DNA from: Odontocerum albicorne | Lineage: Eukaryota; Arthropoda; Insecta; Trichoptera; Odontoceridae | Assembly: GCA_949825065.1 (NCBI GenBank) | Contig: OX463846.1 | Location: 9,753,366 to 9,817,365, forward strand | Direction: 5' to 3' | Length of the DNA: 64,000 bases | In this document: in pieces, positions 1 to 10,983 of the stretch | How the letters are laid out: every line of letters starts with the position of its first letter | Position numbering within the stretch: the stretch's first letter is position 1 | The notes under the pieces: generated by a model | The model's database searches: none | The model's input: the letters and a program-made list of their open reading frames with translations, nothing else | Told to the model about the DNA's origin: nothing | Translations under genes and position numbers: made by a program

Positions 1-649
1 TAGTTAGTTTTTGCTTTGGTTCTTGATTTCACCTGCCACAGTTTGAGATACCAAGGTTTAGGGTAAATATTGACGTCGTATCAACAAAAGCCCGCCATAC
101 TTCGCTGAATTTGCAACCAGACTAACAGAATTACCGCCCAGCGTGACGTGATGTAAACAGACCACTCCCTCGAGATGTTTTGATGCAATTTCTTCATTTT
201 GCATTTTAAATCAATTAATTTTTTTTTGTTTGTTTCTTAATAAAATAATAACAAGTATAACGTGAATGTTTTTTTCTTCATCATTGGTAAACCATATTAA
301 ATGATGTACTTCTCTGAGACCTATTTATCAACAACAATAAGGAATATTTATGTATTTCTGTCCCAACTTGCATTTAGTCAATTCTGGAAACTGCAATCTT
401 GTATCAACTTCAAGTTATAAAAATGTTCCAACAATAAACTACTTTGATTACCATCGTAGTTCACTATTCATAAAAAATATTCGTCTTCAAAAGCTACCCT
501 TTAGCTGGAACAAAAGCTTAAATACCAAAATAAGTACAACTCATCCCTGAATTAGTTATAAATAGTAAAACTATTTTAAAATACATTGTTGTTACAATGA
601 ATTCAGGCGAGACTATTTTATTTCAATATACTCGTAAATAGATATATAC
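1..649. other. AT-rich sequence, no gene seen
   Basis: I see no coding signal, repeat family or RNA gene here. The one open frame of 66 codons has a low-complexity, insect-intergenic composition and no recognisable motif. Confidence 0.5.
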
Positions 650-728
650 ATACCATCTCGCTATTTCTCCGTCAGGGTAGGCAGAGGTAACAGATTGCCA
701 GACTTTCTTTTTTTGACCCATATCCTTT
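650..728 (-). repeat. 3' end fragment of LINE family B
   Basis: A run with the pattern ttctccgtcagggtaggcag matches the minus-strand 3' ends of the same LINE near 45500 and 59715 (ttctctgtcaggataggcag type). Only the last stretch of the element is present. It stops at the flank of the solo LTR that follows. Confidence 0.5.
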
Positions 729-733
729 AACTT

Positions 734-1185
734 TTAGCGGAATGCTTTAGTGATACGTCGTGATGATTATGATTGTTTGTATTTAAAATAAAATACGTCG
801 ATTCAGGAATGTGGAAAGTGAGAGTGAACAATCAATGAATAGTAAACAGCAATGAATGGTCAAGTGAATAATAATCTTTATTTGTCGATAAGTAGGTATT
901 TATAGATGTGCGTGAATGCGCCCGCAATATATACTTTATCTCACTCATGCGCGTGCAGAGGCGTTTGCAGACGTTGCGAACAATATAGTGGGTAGAATAT
1001 TTATCGGCGAAACGGTGAGACAACGCGATGCGTTCTCTTTCTACCGTGGAATGCAATGTAAATATTATTTGCGTGTAAACAATATTAGTGTTCTGGTATG
1101 CGAACTTTGGACATATCCAAAGTTCGTTTCGTCGGTCGTTGACCGTGCATGTTGACAATATTTAGGGACGACGGTATTCCCTACA
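734..1185 (-). mobile_element. Solo LTR, copy 1 (minus strand)
   Basis: This block aligns in reverse with the LTR-like repeats at 1502-1908, 19095-19504 and 41186-41606. Shared landmarks are the ttagc(a/g)gaatg end, the central GGTCATTGACCG-like segment and the T(G/A)T(G/A)G start read on the minus strand. Flanks are AACTT (729-733) and AACTC (1186-1190), which fits a 5-bp target duplication with one mismatch. It is the most diverged of the four copies and has no internal coding region, so it is a solo LTR. The family (BEL/Pao or Ty3/Gypsy) is not decided. Confidence 0.65.
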
Positions 1186-1190
1186 AACTC

Positions 1191-1496
1191 TTCTACATTG
1201 ATACACTTTCTTACACAACTTCTACAATTGAATAAATTATTTCCATTTAAAATTCATTGCAACATTCAACACATCGATGTCTTTGGATTGCACTCAAGAG
1301 ATTAAGCACCCATGTTGGGCTCATCTTATTTATACCAACATTATTGTTAAGAATTAGAAGCGCTGTAATTTTGGAAAGCACACACATTGTAAGGCTTGCT
1401 TTGACACTAATTCAACTGAATTTGAAGAGATTGCTTCTGCTGGTCTGCTTTGATGAGGGTCATTTTCAACAGATTTTCTGCCTAACTGAAAATGTT
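1191..1496. other. Spacer between two inverted solo LTRs
   Basis: About 300 bases lie between the minus-strand and plus-strand LTR copies. I see no gag, protease or reverse-transcriptase motif in any frame and no primer-binding site I can trust. A 251-codon open frame starting at 1257 runs into the next LTR and looks like chance. Confidence 0.5.
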
Positions 1497-1501
1497 AAGT
1501 T

Positions 1502-1908
1502 TGTGGCGACCGTATGCGCGGTCACTGAACCCACGAGGCGACCTTTGCTCGCCCGGTCATCAAACTCGCGTGCTTCACAATGCGAGACAATCAATGGACA
1601 AAGTCCACGCGTCGGTCATTCAACTCGCTACCAACTAAGAGCGCATTCCATGAGGAAAGAAGAAAGCAACACATCTTTCGCGCTGTCTCCCAAAACCAAA
1701 AGGATACCTACACGCGACAACAAACGTATTGTGAGCGCGGAGACGGGACGGCGATATATCGCGTGCACATTCCCGCACACATTCAATAAACATTATAAAT
1801 ACCAACGTTTGTCAATAAAATTCATCTTTACACATTCCGATTTCGACAAGTTTTTATTTATCAACAATCATCCTCATCATCTCTCCTTTAAGGAACATAC
1901 GTTCCTAA
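1502..1908 (+). mobile_element. Solo LTR, copy 2, with 5-bp target duplication
   Basis: The repeat begins TGTGGCGACC and ends ...TCCTAA. It is flanked by AAGTT on both sides (1497-1501 and 1909-1913), an exact 5-bp target duplication. Inside is TATAAATACC near 1795, a promoter-like TATA box, then AATAAA-type polyadenylation signals, the order expected in U3-R-U5. There are no long terminal inverted repeats, which argues against a DNA transposon. Length 407 bp against 410-421 bp for copies 3 and 4. No retroviral-type genes adjoin it. Confidence 0.75.
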
Positions 1909-2009
1909 AAGTTCAATCTTTCACTATTTTATATGACGGAGAAGATTATCAGCAGGCAGTATCTCTAAGTCATTGTTATGTCTCCTGGAATTTTCCGTTC
2001 TTTTTTAAA

Positions 2010-2245
2010 TAATCTTTATAACCGTGCGATATTCCGTTTTTAAAATTTCGGAATATAACGAAACAACACGGCTTCTATTGACTCTAGTTGACATATTACA
2101 GAGGGTAAAGATATTACATTTTAACTATAATATTACCAAACCATGCGACAAATGTGGCTGGTGTGATATTTGTGCACACACGCCCTAAATTGTTCAAGCC
2201 ACTACCTTTTGGATCTTAGTGGTATGTGAGTGTCGTTACCAATTT
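2010..2245 (+). repeat. Uncharacterised dispersed repeat D, copy 1
   Basis: This stretch matches 20500-20720 in the same orientation. Shared features are ataaccg(t/c)gcgat, gaatataac(g/a)aaacaa, tgacatactac and a cttttggatcttagtggtac end. Copy 1 lies just after solo LTR copy 2, but the second copy is not next to an LTR in the same sense, so it is probably a separate element. No coding content is visible. Confidence 0.55.
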
Positions 2246-5200
2246 ATGCTATGAGTAGTATTTCCAACACATGCAATAACAAACCCCAAGGTCCGTGCCT
2301 ACACCAGTGATTTTAAACTTAAAGAATCGACCAATGAGCACGAAGACAATATAGTTTCCTGGTCACGCTCTTATACATTTCCGAATCACCAGTTCAAATA
2401 TGTTCTAGTGTACCATATGAATGGTTATTATATAATTTATGTTGTATGACCAATCAAATATTATTATATTAAATAAGGTATACCATACTCGTAAACCTTT
2501 AAATCAAATAACAGAATAAATGAATTGATATCACAGAAGGGTTAAGTGGATGAACAAACGCTGAAAGGAAAATGGTTGATAATTTATTTTATTACGATAA
2601 AAAGTCTCGAAAATTGTACTTTATAGATATATCATAATCGTCTTTTGAGTATTTTTTCTGTTTTAACTAGAAAAATATAAGTTCTGTTTTCAAGTATACA
2701 TATTTATTAGAAATTCCAGAATATTGAAGGACGTCAAAAGATTCATCATATAGCAAGACACCTATTTTGTCTGACCTTTCCAGATATCCTCAATATTTGA
2801 CCCTCATTTATCCGCCATTGGACCTATTCATCAATTCTATGAATTTCTCCGGAATTTTCACACAGAAAATTTCTTTTGTATAAATATTTATTGGAAGGAA
2901 TGTTTTTTATTTATGGATTTCTACTTTTTGCAAAAAGTCGGAACATCATGATGGATGTGGAAGATGTATAGATCAAAGTGAAGAATTTTCATGAATATTG
3001 AATGATTTTTACGAGAATATTTTTAAATTATTCGTGTAGCTCTTTGATAGATGGTGTTTCCAATTACTCGTGTGATCGTAAACTCCTCTATGAAAGGAGC
3101 TTCTAGGGTTGACTTGATCTCAAAGGAGTCCAAAAAATCTTTCCTACGGACAAAAAGTGTGATATTCAGAAGTACATAACGGAATCGTATAATATGCTTG
3201 ATGATTTCGGGAAGGCAACAAACTAATTGCATTAGTATTACGAGCTTAATGGACAGACCATATAGTAGACACGCGTCAGGGGAATTGGGTATTACGTTGA
3301 GCTATAGTAATGAGGCACCTTCCTTGATTCACAATGAAGCAATTTGAAATTTCGCCAATAGCAATTTAAACCAATATTATCTAGTTGAGTCTTTATTGTA
3401 TTCGTTTAATTTTACCCAAAATTAACACCCGTCCGTCGTAGAAAACCATTTCTATTATTAAAAAAACAACGTTTTGTTGATATAAAAAAAAAGCTTTTCT
3501 ATGCAAGGCCTGTGATGAAGTGGTTCTACTCCTTAATTACAAATGTCATATATTTGTCCTTAACACAAAAAAAACATTTATCTGTATTGGAGTAAGGAGA
3601 GAAAGATTAGGGTGGCTCAAAAATAATTATACGGTCAGCCTTGAGTTCAGTCTAAAACTGTGTGGTAACATACCCAGAGTTGGGTTGCAATGGCGCAAGA
3701 GGGCAAATAGTGACGACGCTCAGTGGCTGAGGGGGTGGCACTTTTTGAGATTGCAAAACGTGACCGTAAAAAGGAAATAAATCAAAAAATGTGCCAAGCA
3801 CCGAATTGTCAAATGCCATCTGGAATAATGTGCTATACTGCGCGAGGGTGTGTGGATCCAGGATTACATGCTTGAGTACACGAATATGAGTGCCAATCAA
3901 TAGGAGTAACAACTGCGAGTACACGAAAGGGAGTGGCAACTATACTCGTCTACGAGGGGTTGGTCTAGGTTAATTAAGTACTTAAATACTCAGCTCAAAA
4001 ATTCATACTCTACATTTTCCTCTTTACACATACTTCAATCTCAAGTTATTATACTCACAATTTCAGCTGCGTTATAATCTCAATCACCACATTCAATCGT
4101 TTTCAACTACACCATCACACAGTCTACAGTCAGTCATTTACTCACATGCCTATAAGAAGACCTCCAAAAGCTCCTCAATTTTCGCTCTCTCTCTCTCTGT
4201 CAAAGAGCCAAGTCGTTAAATCCTTTTTTTTTATTTAAAAGCATATAAAATCACTACTCAGTAATGTGTTGTATACAATCCTAAACCCATCTTAATAACC
4301 ATGTCAACATCATATATAGCAGTTTCTCATCACACGGTCTACATTCTAATAAGTTATTCACACGAGATATATATCTGGACGCCTCCAAATGCTCTTTATA
4401 TAAAGTTTAATGTAGAATTGTTAAATCTAACAGATTTTATATATTTTTTTATAGTAATCAATAAAATTGTCGTTGCACTGTAAAATTGAGTTTTTGTCCT
4501 TTTTTCATTTCCTCGTTCATATCTCATGTCTAAGAGTAATGCTCTCTATGGTACAGTTTTCTGTTTTGTTAAATATCTACATTCTGAAAGCGATGTTCAT
4601 TAAGCCACTCGTAGCCAACACTTTCAATCATAAAGGAAAATCAGGTGTTTCTTTTTCGGTCAATAGTAACCCTGCCACTAAAAGTTTATAACTATAGTTT
4701 GGCATGAACCTTTTTCGTATAACATGAATTACTCTTCAGTCCTCAGTTAAAACTGAGTCTAAGCTTTCAAAGTTCTATCCCTTTCTTTACTTTTAAATAC
4801 TTTTTGTTTTTTATGTGTATGTCAGTGAGAGTGTGCAAATGAATGTGTGGTGGGATATTAATGATACAAATTCATCAACATTCAACGAAAACTCTTCCAA
4901 CGAACATCAAACTCATTTAATAGTGAATGCTCACCCATCCTACCTGACATAATTAATTACTTAGTAAAACATCAAAATATAATAAAATGTTACCATAACT
5001 CAGCCTTTTACCATTAATTCGGCTAAACTTTAGTTTGTTAAAATACGCAAATCACTAATACGAGTATATGACTTTCGCAAACTCGGCGAACCTGTGCGCC
5101 AAATCATCAATATTCAAAACCATAATCCAGCGAATATAGTTGAATCTGATTTTAACAACTTTTTGCTAACGAGCATAAAAACATGAACCTACAAATTTTT

Positions 5201-5570
5201 CCATGTTTTCCTGAAGCATGAAATATTCAACCATTTCCATAGCTAACAAGGACGAACAACCACGGTTAGCGATTTGTGGGAAACCTTTAGCGTTTTTAAT
5301 GAATTTATATTCGACGTTTCATTTATTTGGTGCCTACTACGTTATTCATTTTCCTAAACCTATTATTTCTTCAATTGTCATATGAACAAAACTTTCATAA
5401 AGCTAAACTAAAGTTGATTCGAAATATGTATTCGTGTTTATTCTTTAGTTTGCGCAAGTTAATTGCATCTGTATTAAATAATGAAATAATATTGTAAAAA
5501 CAGGTTTATTATTTTGGTTTGCCAAGGCCCCTTAATCACTGACAAGGGTTTCTCCGATAGCAAAATAATG
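2246..5570. other. Anonymous AT-rich sequence
   Basis: No gene is supported over about 3.3 kb. From about 3600 to 3960 the base composition is less AT-rich and gene-like in texture, but no frame stays open or shows a motif. Between 3980 and 4480 the plus strand is rich in C and T, like minus-strand LINE-B flanks elsewhere, and there is a (CT)n run near 4187. All open frames here are short. Confidence 0.45.
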
Positions 5571-5577
5571 CGTAGAA

Positions 5578-5693
5578 TCCAGATGGCTAACGGGGTGATT
5601 AATCGCCTGAAAGTGATTTGGAAGAAAAAACTAGGTTCGATTGGTAAAAACTATAGATTTCTCTGTTTTATATTATATGGTGAAGAGGCCTGA
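5578..5693 (+). pseudogene. Reverse-transcriptase C-terminal fragment of a non-LTR retrotransposon
   Basis: The 38-codon open stretch has the pattern R-I-x-x-A-N-G-V-I-N-R-L-x-x-I-W, then K-N-Y-R-F-L...I-L-Y-G. In many insect non-LTR reverse transcriptases the segment after the catalytic domain reads R-I-A-x-A...F-x-x-L...I-W followed by L-K-x-K...LYGxExW. The fragment covers that segment only; both ends are lost. The clade cannot be set from so short a piece. Confidence 0.5.
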
Positions 5694-6364
5694 AGACTCA
5701 AGGTGCACGAAAAACAAATCATTTATGTCTTTACGGTGTGGGTTGAAAGCAGATTTTGAAAATTTAATTAACATTAAAATAAATTAATCGATCGGTTATT
5801 GAAGAACTTAGGTTCGAAATTGTCTCCATGTACTAAGTATGATAGGAATATTACGACACTTTGGTCACGAAGAGAGAAAAAAAGCCGTCTTCAGGTTTAG
5901 AACCACTGGAGTTGGTAGATAATTTACAGTTTGTCATCACACGTGTTGGGAATAGTATCCCATGAGTGAAAAGGCAACAATACTCGTTCATATCTAGCGC
6001 GAGTGAATATTGTTCCAATACGAACTCTTTTAACATACTTGGTCCTTTTTATTTTTTTGTTTCAATAAACAATTTCATTGTTTATAACACAATCTTACGG
6101 ATTTGTTACCACTTAAGAATTAATTTCAACCAACCAGAAACTTCTAACAAGGTCTATTAGATACGACTTGACTTTTTTTTGTTTTATCAACATTAAGATG
6201 TTATACTCGTTCCGTCCTTGGCATGCTTTAAGAAGCGACTGAAAAAACTCTTAATTTCTAGTCCGTAATACAATGTGTTTCATTCCTGATTTTTTCTTTC
6301 CTCTCCACCATCCCTTCCTTTTCCTTTGATTGATGATATCTCACTTTATATGAAAAGGAATGTT
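5694..6364. other. AT-rich sequence with a possible LINE tail
   Basis: No gene. Near 6213-6260 the plus strand can be read as a C-F-K-K-R-L-K-K-L-L type peptide, like the last residues of CR1/Jockey-type reverse transcriptases, but it is too short to call with confidence. Confidence 0.35.
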
Positions 6365-6565
6365 CGGGTTATTGTCCGTCTTTGTGGGCGTGTGTTCACG
6401 TATAGGCTCATGGATTTCGTGGGGATGGATAGTCATTTGATTACGACCATGTAACTTGTTTCATTTACTTTTGTCTGGTTGGATGGAAGAGATTGCTGCC
6501 TGGCAATCATCCCACTGGATTGTATTTGTAATAAAAGTATTTATTAAATACATAAATAAATAAGA
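6365..6565 (+). repeat. SINE-like element S1, copy 1
   Basis: This copy matches 51845-52090 in reverse over about 200 bp. Shared parts are ttgtccgtctttgtggg, gggatggatagtcatttga, a central GG(C/A)TGGAAGAGATTGC(C/T) domain, and an AAATAAATAAATA tail. The short length, lack of coding capacity and simple-sequence tail fit a SINE. The central domain is also found in the tRNA-headed SINEs elsewhere in the window. Confidence 0.65.
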
Positions 6566-6689
6566 ATCTAGCCAGAAATGAATGGTAAAGAAACAATCTA
6601 CTACTTAACCACAAAGGTCATCATTGACCAAGACCAAGTAAAGTAATTTTATTAATTTCAGTCAACTCAATTCTCCCTCTAGTTTGTGA

Positions 6690-7085
6690 CACCAATTATA
6701 TTGTTAGTATGTTTGACAAGTCTGTATTGAAAAAAGTGTGATAAAATATAAAAAAATGTGACATAAAAGCGTTATTTTTTAAAGAGTATCCGATATTACA
6801 AAGTATGATAGATTAAGGAATCGTCTCGATAAATACTTAAAAGTAAGTGTTTGTGTGATACGGTTATATAAACATAATGTAATAAATAAAAAAAAGGAAC
6901 AAATATATGACTTTATAAGGTTTTGAGTATACACTTATGAACTCCACCCTTTCAGGAAATTTCAAAGTTTGAAATATTAACACGTTTATCAAACAGAAAT
7001 ATTTATTTTATGTATTTACTTCACTAGAAACGACTGACTATCTTAACACTCAAACGTTAACGGAATAAATGTGTTTAAAATAAGA
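6690..7085 (+). repeat. Uncharacterised dispersed repeat E, copy 1
   Basis: About 390 bp is shared, same orientation, with 13135-13560. Landmarks are gattaaggaatcgtctc, aaggttttgagta, tccaccctttcaggaaattt and acacgtttatcaaacag. No terminal repeats, tail or coding region are obvious, so the class is unknown. Confidence 0.6.
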
Positions 7086-7634
7086 GTTTTTGTATCCCGA
7101 TATCTTCTTTTTTATTTTCTTTGCTCATGAATTTTTATTCCAAATGTAATTATCTAACAATGAATATTTTGAAGAGGACTGAAAAAATCAGTCGATGTTA
7201 CTTTTCAGAAACTGAAAATATAACAAGAATAATAAGTTCTTCGTATTAACAATGTAACAATTATATTTTGATTAAATTGCCGCACAAAATACAAAGAATT
7301 TCTTGATTTCTCTAGTGTCCTAAATTGAATGCTTCATTTGACGTAAATATTTCGTTCAAAATAATTACTCTATCATCTTCTTATCTCAACCAAAATATTC
7401 AGAGCTTTTTCGATCATGGACTTGCGCAACACTCAAGCAGATATTATTTATTGGTTTTCTCGCTATGCTCTCTTATATTAAGAATCATAAAAACAAATGA
7501 AAAAAATATTGCGTTGTTTATAAAGTAGAAAATCCACAAGGGTGCTATAACTGTTATTGAAAGATTAAAAATATTACAAAATAAAGGTATGTAAGTTGAT
7601 TATAAATATAGTAAGATGTGAGCTGTAGTTATTA
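7086..7634. other. AT-rich sequence, no gene seen
   Basis: I see no motif or repeat family in this stretch apart from simple A- and T-rich runs. Confidence 0.5.
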
Positions 7635-7733
7635 AAGCTACGGTTTCCTAAGAAAATGGGTTCGTTAAATAGCGTACGTTATAGACGTGATGCTGGCGCG
7701 CCGCCAGACGGCAGAAATGAGAACCCACAACTG

Positions 7734-8247
7734 TCAGTTGGAAACTTTATTCCACAAATTTTGTCTCCGCTGGGCTTTTCTATAGTATTTGCTCTTCACA
7801 TGATATAAAGCTTCACTATTTCTTACAAAATCAATCAATATTTCGTCATGTTCGCTGGTCCAAATTAAATAACGTTTGCGTCGCATCCGCCTGGCGCGCC
7901 GCCAGACGGCAGAAATGAGAACCCACAACTGTCAGTGGAAACCAAATCTGATTCCGCATACTTTGTTTCAACTGGGCTTCTCTATAGTCATTGCTCTTCA
8001 CATTATATAAAGCTTCATTATTTCTTACAAAATCAATCAATATTTCGTCATTTTCGCTGGTCCAAATTAAATTACGTTTGCGTCGCATCCCCCTAGCGCG
8101 CCGCCAGACGGCAGAAATGAGAACCCATAACTTAATGTTAAATAGCAATGCTGCTATTTGCATGACGGCCGTGATAGCGGAGCAAACAGTCGTGGAACGA
8201 TTTTTCTCATGTAGCGGACACCGTTTTAAAATAAAAAATGAGTGCAA
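7734..8247 (-). pseudogene. Tandem copies of a MADF-type exon fragment (Harbinger partner gene)
   Basis: Two overlapping minus-strand open frames each contain I-W-T-S-E-x-D-E-I-L-I-D-F-V-R-N, then E-A-L-Y-x-V-K-S-x-x-Y-R-x-A-Q. This is the start of a MADF (Myb/SANT-like) DNA-binding domain: a W near the front, D-E-x-L-I-x-x-V, then LY and a Y-x-x-A block. PIF/Harbinger elements usually carry such a Myb/MADF gene beside the transposase. Each copy breaks off after about 50 residues and reads into the next repeat block (VVGSHFCRL), so these are not functional proteins. Confidence 0.6.
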
Positions 8248-8450
8248 ACGTAATTTGGATCAGCGAAAATGACGAAATATTGATTGATTTTGTAAGAAAT
8301 AATGAAGTTTTATATAATGTGTAGAGCAAAGACTATAGAAAAGCCCAGTTGAAACAAAATATGTGGAATCAGATTTGGTTTCCACTGACAGTTGTGGGTT
8401 CTCATTTCTGCCGTCTGGCGGCGCGCCGGGCGGATGCGACGCAAACGTAA
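8238..8450 (+). pseudogene. Inverted MADF exon copy with a premature stop
   Basis: Starting at ATG 8238, the frame reads M-S-A-N-V-I-W, then the S-E-N-D-E-I-L-I-D-F-V-R-N block of a MADF domain. An in-frame TAG at 8322 interrupts it; it resumes as S-K-D-Y-R-K-A-Q-L-K-Q and closes at 8448. Unlike the minus-strand copies, this one keeps its 5' leader (8150-8237), which matches the leader of the MADF exon at 50595 in reverse. It is therefore closest to the original start of the gene. Confidence 0.6.
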
Positions 8451-8544
8451 TTTAATTTGGACCAACGAAAATGACAAAATATTGATTGATTTTGGTTGAA
8501 ACTGGTACCGCGTATCTCAGTACCAGTTTGAACAGAATTCAGTA

Positions 8545-8655
8545 TTGTTTGTGCTCCCCTAATGATGAGGGGAAAGCCTTGAAACTGGTAGGGTTATACT
8601 GTTGCAAAAGGTGGAATAAACAGTGTTTGATAAAATAAATTACAATTATTTTAAT
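8545..8655 (+). mobile_element. Half of foldback MITE family M1
   Basis: This is the right arm only: gtttgtgctcccctaatgat, then gaaac(t/c)ggtagggttat and aataaacagtgtttgataaa. It matches the right arms at 46930-47008 and 62040-62128. The left arm is absent, so this is a truncated copy. Confidence 0.6.
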
Positions 8656-8788
8656 AATTGTTGTGACCATACAAATTTTTAACTTTTGTCGGATCGACTG
8701 GACGAGATTGCCACCTGCTAAGAAACTCGGCAGTGTTATAATAATATACAATGAAGCGTTAATAAATAATAAATGAAAGAAACAAATA

Positions 8789-9014
8789 CAAGTACCCGGC
8801 GGTAAGTAATACACATCGGGCTTAAGAAAGAGACTGTCGCCCATAATCGGCTAACTTTTGTAGAGTGCCGTCTCTGTCATTCATACACGTATTCCGTCGC
8901 AATTTGTCAGTCAATCGTGCGACAGAGACGACGCTCTACAAATCCGAAATTAGCTGATTATGGCCGACAGTCTCTTTCTTAAGCCCGATGTGTATTACTT
9001 ACCGCCAGGTACTG
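8789..9014. mobile_element. Palindromic MITE family M2, copy 1
   Basis: Two arms of about 95 bp are inverted copies of each other around a short centre near 8895. The outer ends read CAAGTACCCGGCGGTAAG and, in reverse, CAGTACCTGGCGGTAAG, and TA flanks both sides. A second copy lies at 62321-62540. Length (about 226 bp), TA target and a CAGT start suggest a Tc1/mariner or pogo-type parent, but no transposase is present. The open frame across it on the minus strand is a shadow. Confidence 0.75.
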
Positions 9015-9530
9015 TACTTACTATACTTATAAATACATATAAAAATAAGGAATAATGTATAAAAAAATTACAATAACTTATTATTTAATTATATTTCATT
9101 AATGAGAATTTTCAACTTGAACTGATTTAATCTGAAATATTTATTTTATCATTTCTCTGAAAAGTAAATAAAATCTTTTTCCACTTTGATTTTGAAGTTT
9201 TTCAGGTAATTCATTTAAGCCATCGATTTCCATCGGGAGCAATATCTATAGAATTGAAATTTTTAGGGGGCATTTAGATATACATCATTCTAAGGGGGCA
9301 TTAGGGCTCTCAATGGGGTTATTGTAGTATTTATTAAATATTCTAGTATTGAAAAAACAGCCACAACTAAAAAAATGTATTTATAAAATAAAAATATGGA
9401 ATCAATGATTTTCAGCTATACCTATACTACATATATAGAACGAATATTGGTTTATAAAGAACTATTTATTTATTTATATTTATTTATTTACATATGACAA
9501 ACAACAGGTAATTTAATTTGGACATACAAT
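9015..9530. other. AT-rich sequence, no gene seen
   Basis: A short G-rich patch at 9265-9320 (aagggggcatt, present twice) stands out, but nothing codes. Confidence 0.45.
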
Positions 9531-9531
9531 T

Positions 9532-9616
9532 TTAATGGATCTGGGTTTGTATATAATGAATCTGGGTTTGATATTTAATGGATCTAGGTTTGTATTTAAT
9601 GGATCTGGGTTTGACT
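9532..9616. repeat. 22-bp minisatellite, about 4 units
   Basis: The unit is (t)aatg(g/a)atct(g/a)ggtttg(t/a)(t)at, repeated about four times with point differences. Confidence 0.65.
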
Positions 9617-9724
9617 ATAAATAAAAATTTTGATTTCGTCACTTAAGAAATTAATAAAAATTTTAGTTGTATTATATGCGTTTTTATATACATTTTCCAA
9701 GTTCGAAGAATAAAAAATATCTAA

Positions 9725-10147
9725 TGTTATATATTATTAGGGTTTCGATTTATCCAAAGGTGTTTCGAAGAAGAGTTAATACAAAAATGGTTGGAAACCC
9801 CACTCTCAGAACAACTACATAAGATGATTCGAATATTAAAGGAAATTTCTGTATTTGAGATCAAAGTACTTCGCTAAAGCTTTGAACGTGCAAAACTAAA
9901 GAAGGATTCTGTTCCGAATTGCAGAGTTTATCTGGATAATCTATGTATTCCAACGCCATTGTGTACATTCAGCGAAATCCTCAAACATGTTTCGGATCTG
10001 ATGCAATGGGCTATGAAATCCCCTCGATATATTCCCGATAGTGCTCGCAGATCCTTTGAACTGTTACATTGTAGCTACACCGTACGTTGCATATCGCCGA
10101 TGCACTTTTCTTTTATATTTTATTTTTCCATCAAGATTATGCAATAA
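9725..10147 (+). pseudogene. Decayed protein-coding fragment of unknown family
   Basis: One frame stays open for 140 codons except for a single TAA at 9875. The composition is protein-like: charged and aliphatic residues alternate early on (F-E-E-L-I-Q-K-W-L-E-T-P-L-S-E-Q-L-H-K), followed by a block with D-N-L-C-I-P-T-P and Y-I-P-D-S-A-R-R-S-F-E-L-L-H. It does not resemble the transposase or reverse-transcriptase pieces elsewhere. A sequence resembling a splice acceptor (tattattag) sits at 9731-9740, just before the protein-like part, so this could be a former exon. I do not recognise the protein. Chance openness cannot be excluded. Confidence 0.4.
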
Positions 10148-10363
10148 ATTTTGTAGCGTATAATTTTTCATTTCAACACATTTTTTTTGCTGTTAAATTC
10201 ATACTTATTTACTTTCTATTGAATTAAATACTTAATTTATACTCTTAGTATATAAGCATTTAATAGAGTTTGATCGATTTGATTTTTTTTATTCACATTT
10301 ATTCATTAAAACATTATTGTATGGTTAGTACCTTATTCTGTCTGTCGTTCAACATATTCGAAT

Positions 10364-10983
10364 CGGTAATTCTCATATGTTGAAGAGCATGGTTGGGAAA
10401 CTATATTATCCTTGACCCCAGTAATCGGTAATTCTCATATGTTGAAGAGCATGGTTGGGAAACTATATTATCCTTGACCCCAGTAATCGGTAATTCTCAT
10501 ATGTTGAAGAGCATGGTTGGGAAACTATATTATCCTTGACCCCAGTAATCGGTAATTCTCATATGTTGAAGAGCATGGCTGGGAAACTATATTATCCTTG
10601 ACCCCAGTAATCGGTAATTCTCATATGTTGAAGAGCATGGTTGGGAAACTATATTATCCTTGACCCCAGTAATCGGTAATTCTCATATGTTGAAGAGCAT
10701 GGCTGGGAAACTATATTATCCTTGACCCCAGTAATCGGTAATTCTCATATGTTGAAGAGCATGGTTGGGAAACTATATTATCCTTGACCCCAGTAATCGG
10801 TAATTCTCATATGTTGAAGAGCATGGTTGGGAAACTATATTATCCTTGACCCCAGTAATCGGTAATTCTCATATGTTGAAGAGCATAGTTGGGAAACTAT
10901 ATTATCCTTGACCCCAGTAATCGGTAATTCTCATATGTTGAAGAGCATGGTTGGGAAACTATATTATCCTTGACCCCAGTAAT
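10364..10983. repeat. 62-bp satellite array, 10 units
   Basis: Ten units of 62 bp start with cggtaattctcatatgttga and end cttgaccccagtaat. Units are almost identical; the main variants are ggttggg, ggctggg and agttggg, so expansion is recent. The right edge joins a SINE-like block directly, and the core GACCCCAGTAATCG also occurs in that SINE family (GACCCCAATAATCG near 63653). Confidence 0.9.

Larger units (their letters stand above)
7635..8490. mobile_element. Rearranged PIF/Harbinger remnant
   Basis: The left edge (7635-7690) carries AGCTACGGTTTCCTAAG, the same terminal motif as both ends of the Harbinger derivative at 49997-50828. Inside are three direct copies of a roughly 200-bp block, starting near 7691, 7891 and 8092 at a shared GGCGCGCC-containing motif. 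An inverted copy follows, with its GGCGCGCC near 8420. The blocks encode part of a MADF-type protein on the minus strand, and the inverted copy encodes it on the plus strand. I found no matching right terminus, so the element is truncated or scrambled. Confidence 0.65.

Noticed and set aside
1257..2012. Open frame of 251 codons on the plus strand
   Set aside because: It runs through a spacer and the whole of a solo LTR, has no motif, and its composition follows the DNA and not a protein family.
8539..8844. Minus-strand open frame of 101 codons
   Set aside because: It spans the arms of two MITEs and has no motif.
10364..10983. CRISPR array
   Set aside because: The units are head-to-tail repeats without unique spacers, and the DNA is eukaryotic.
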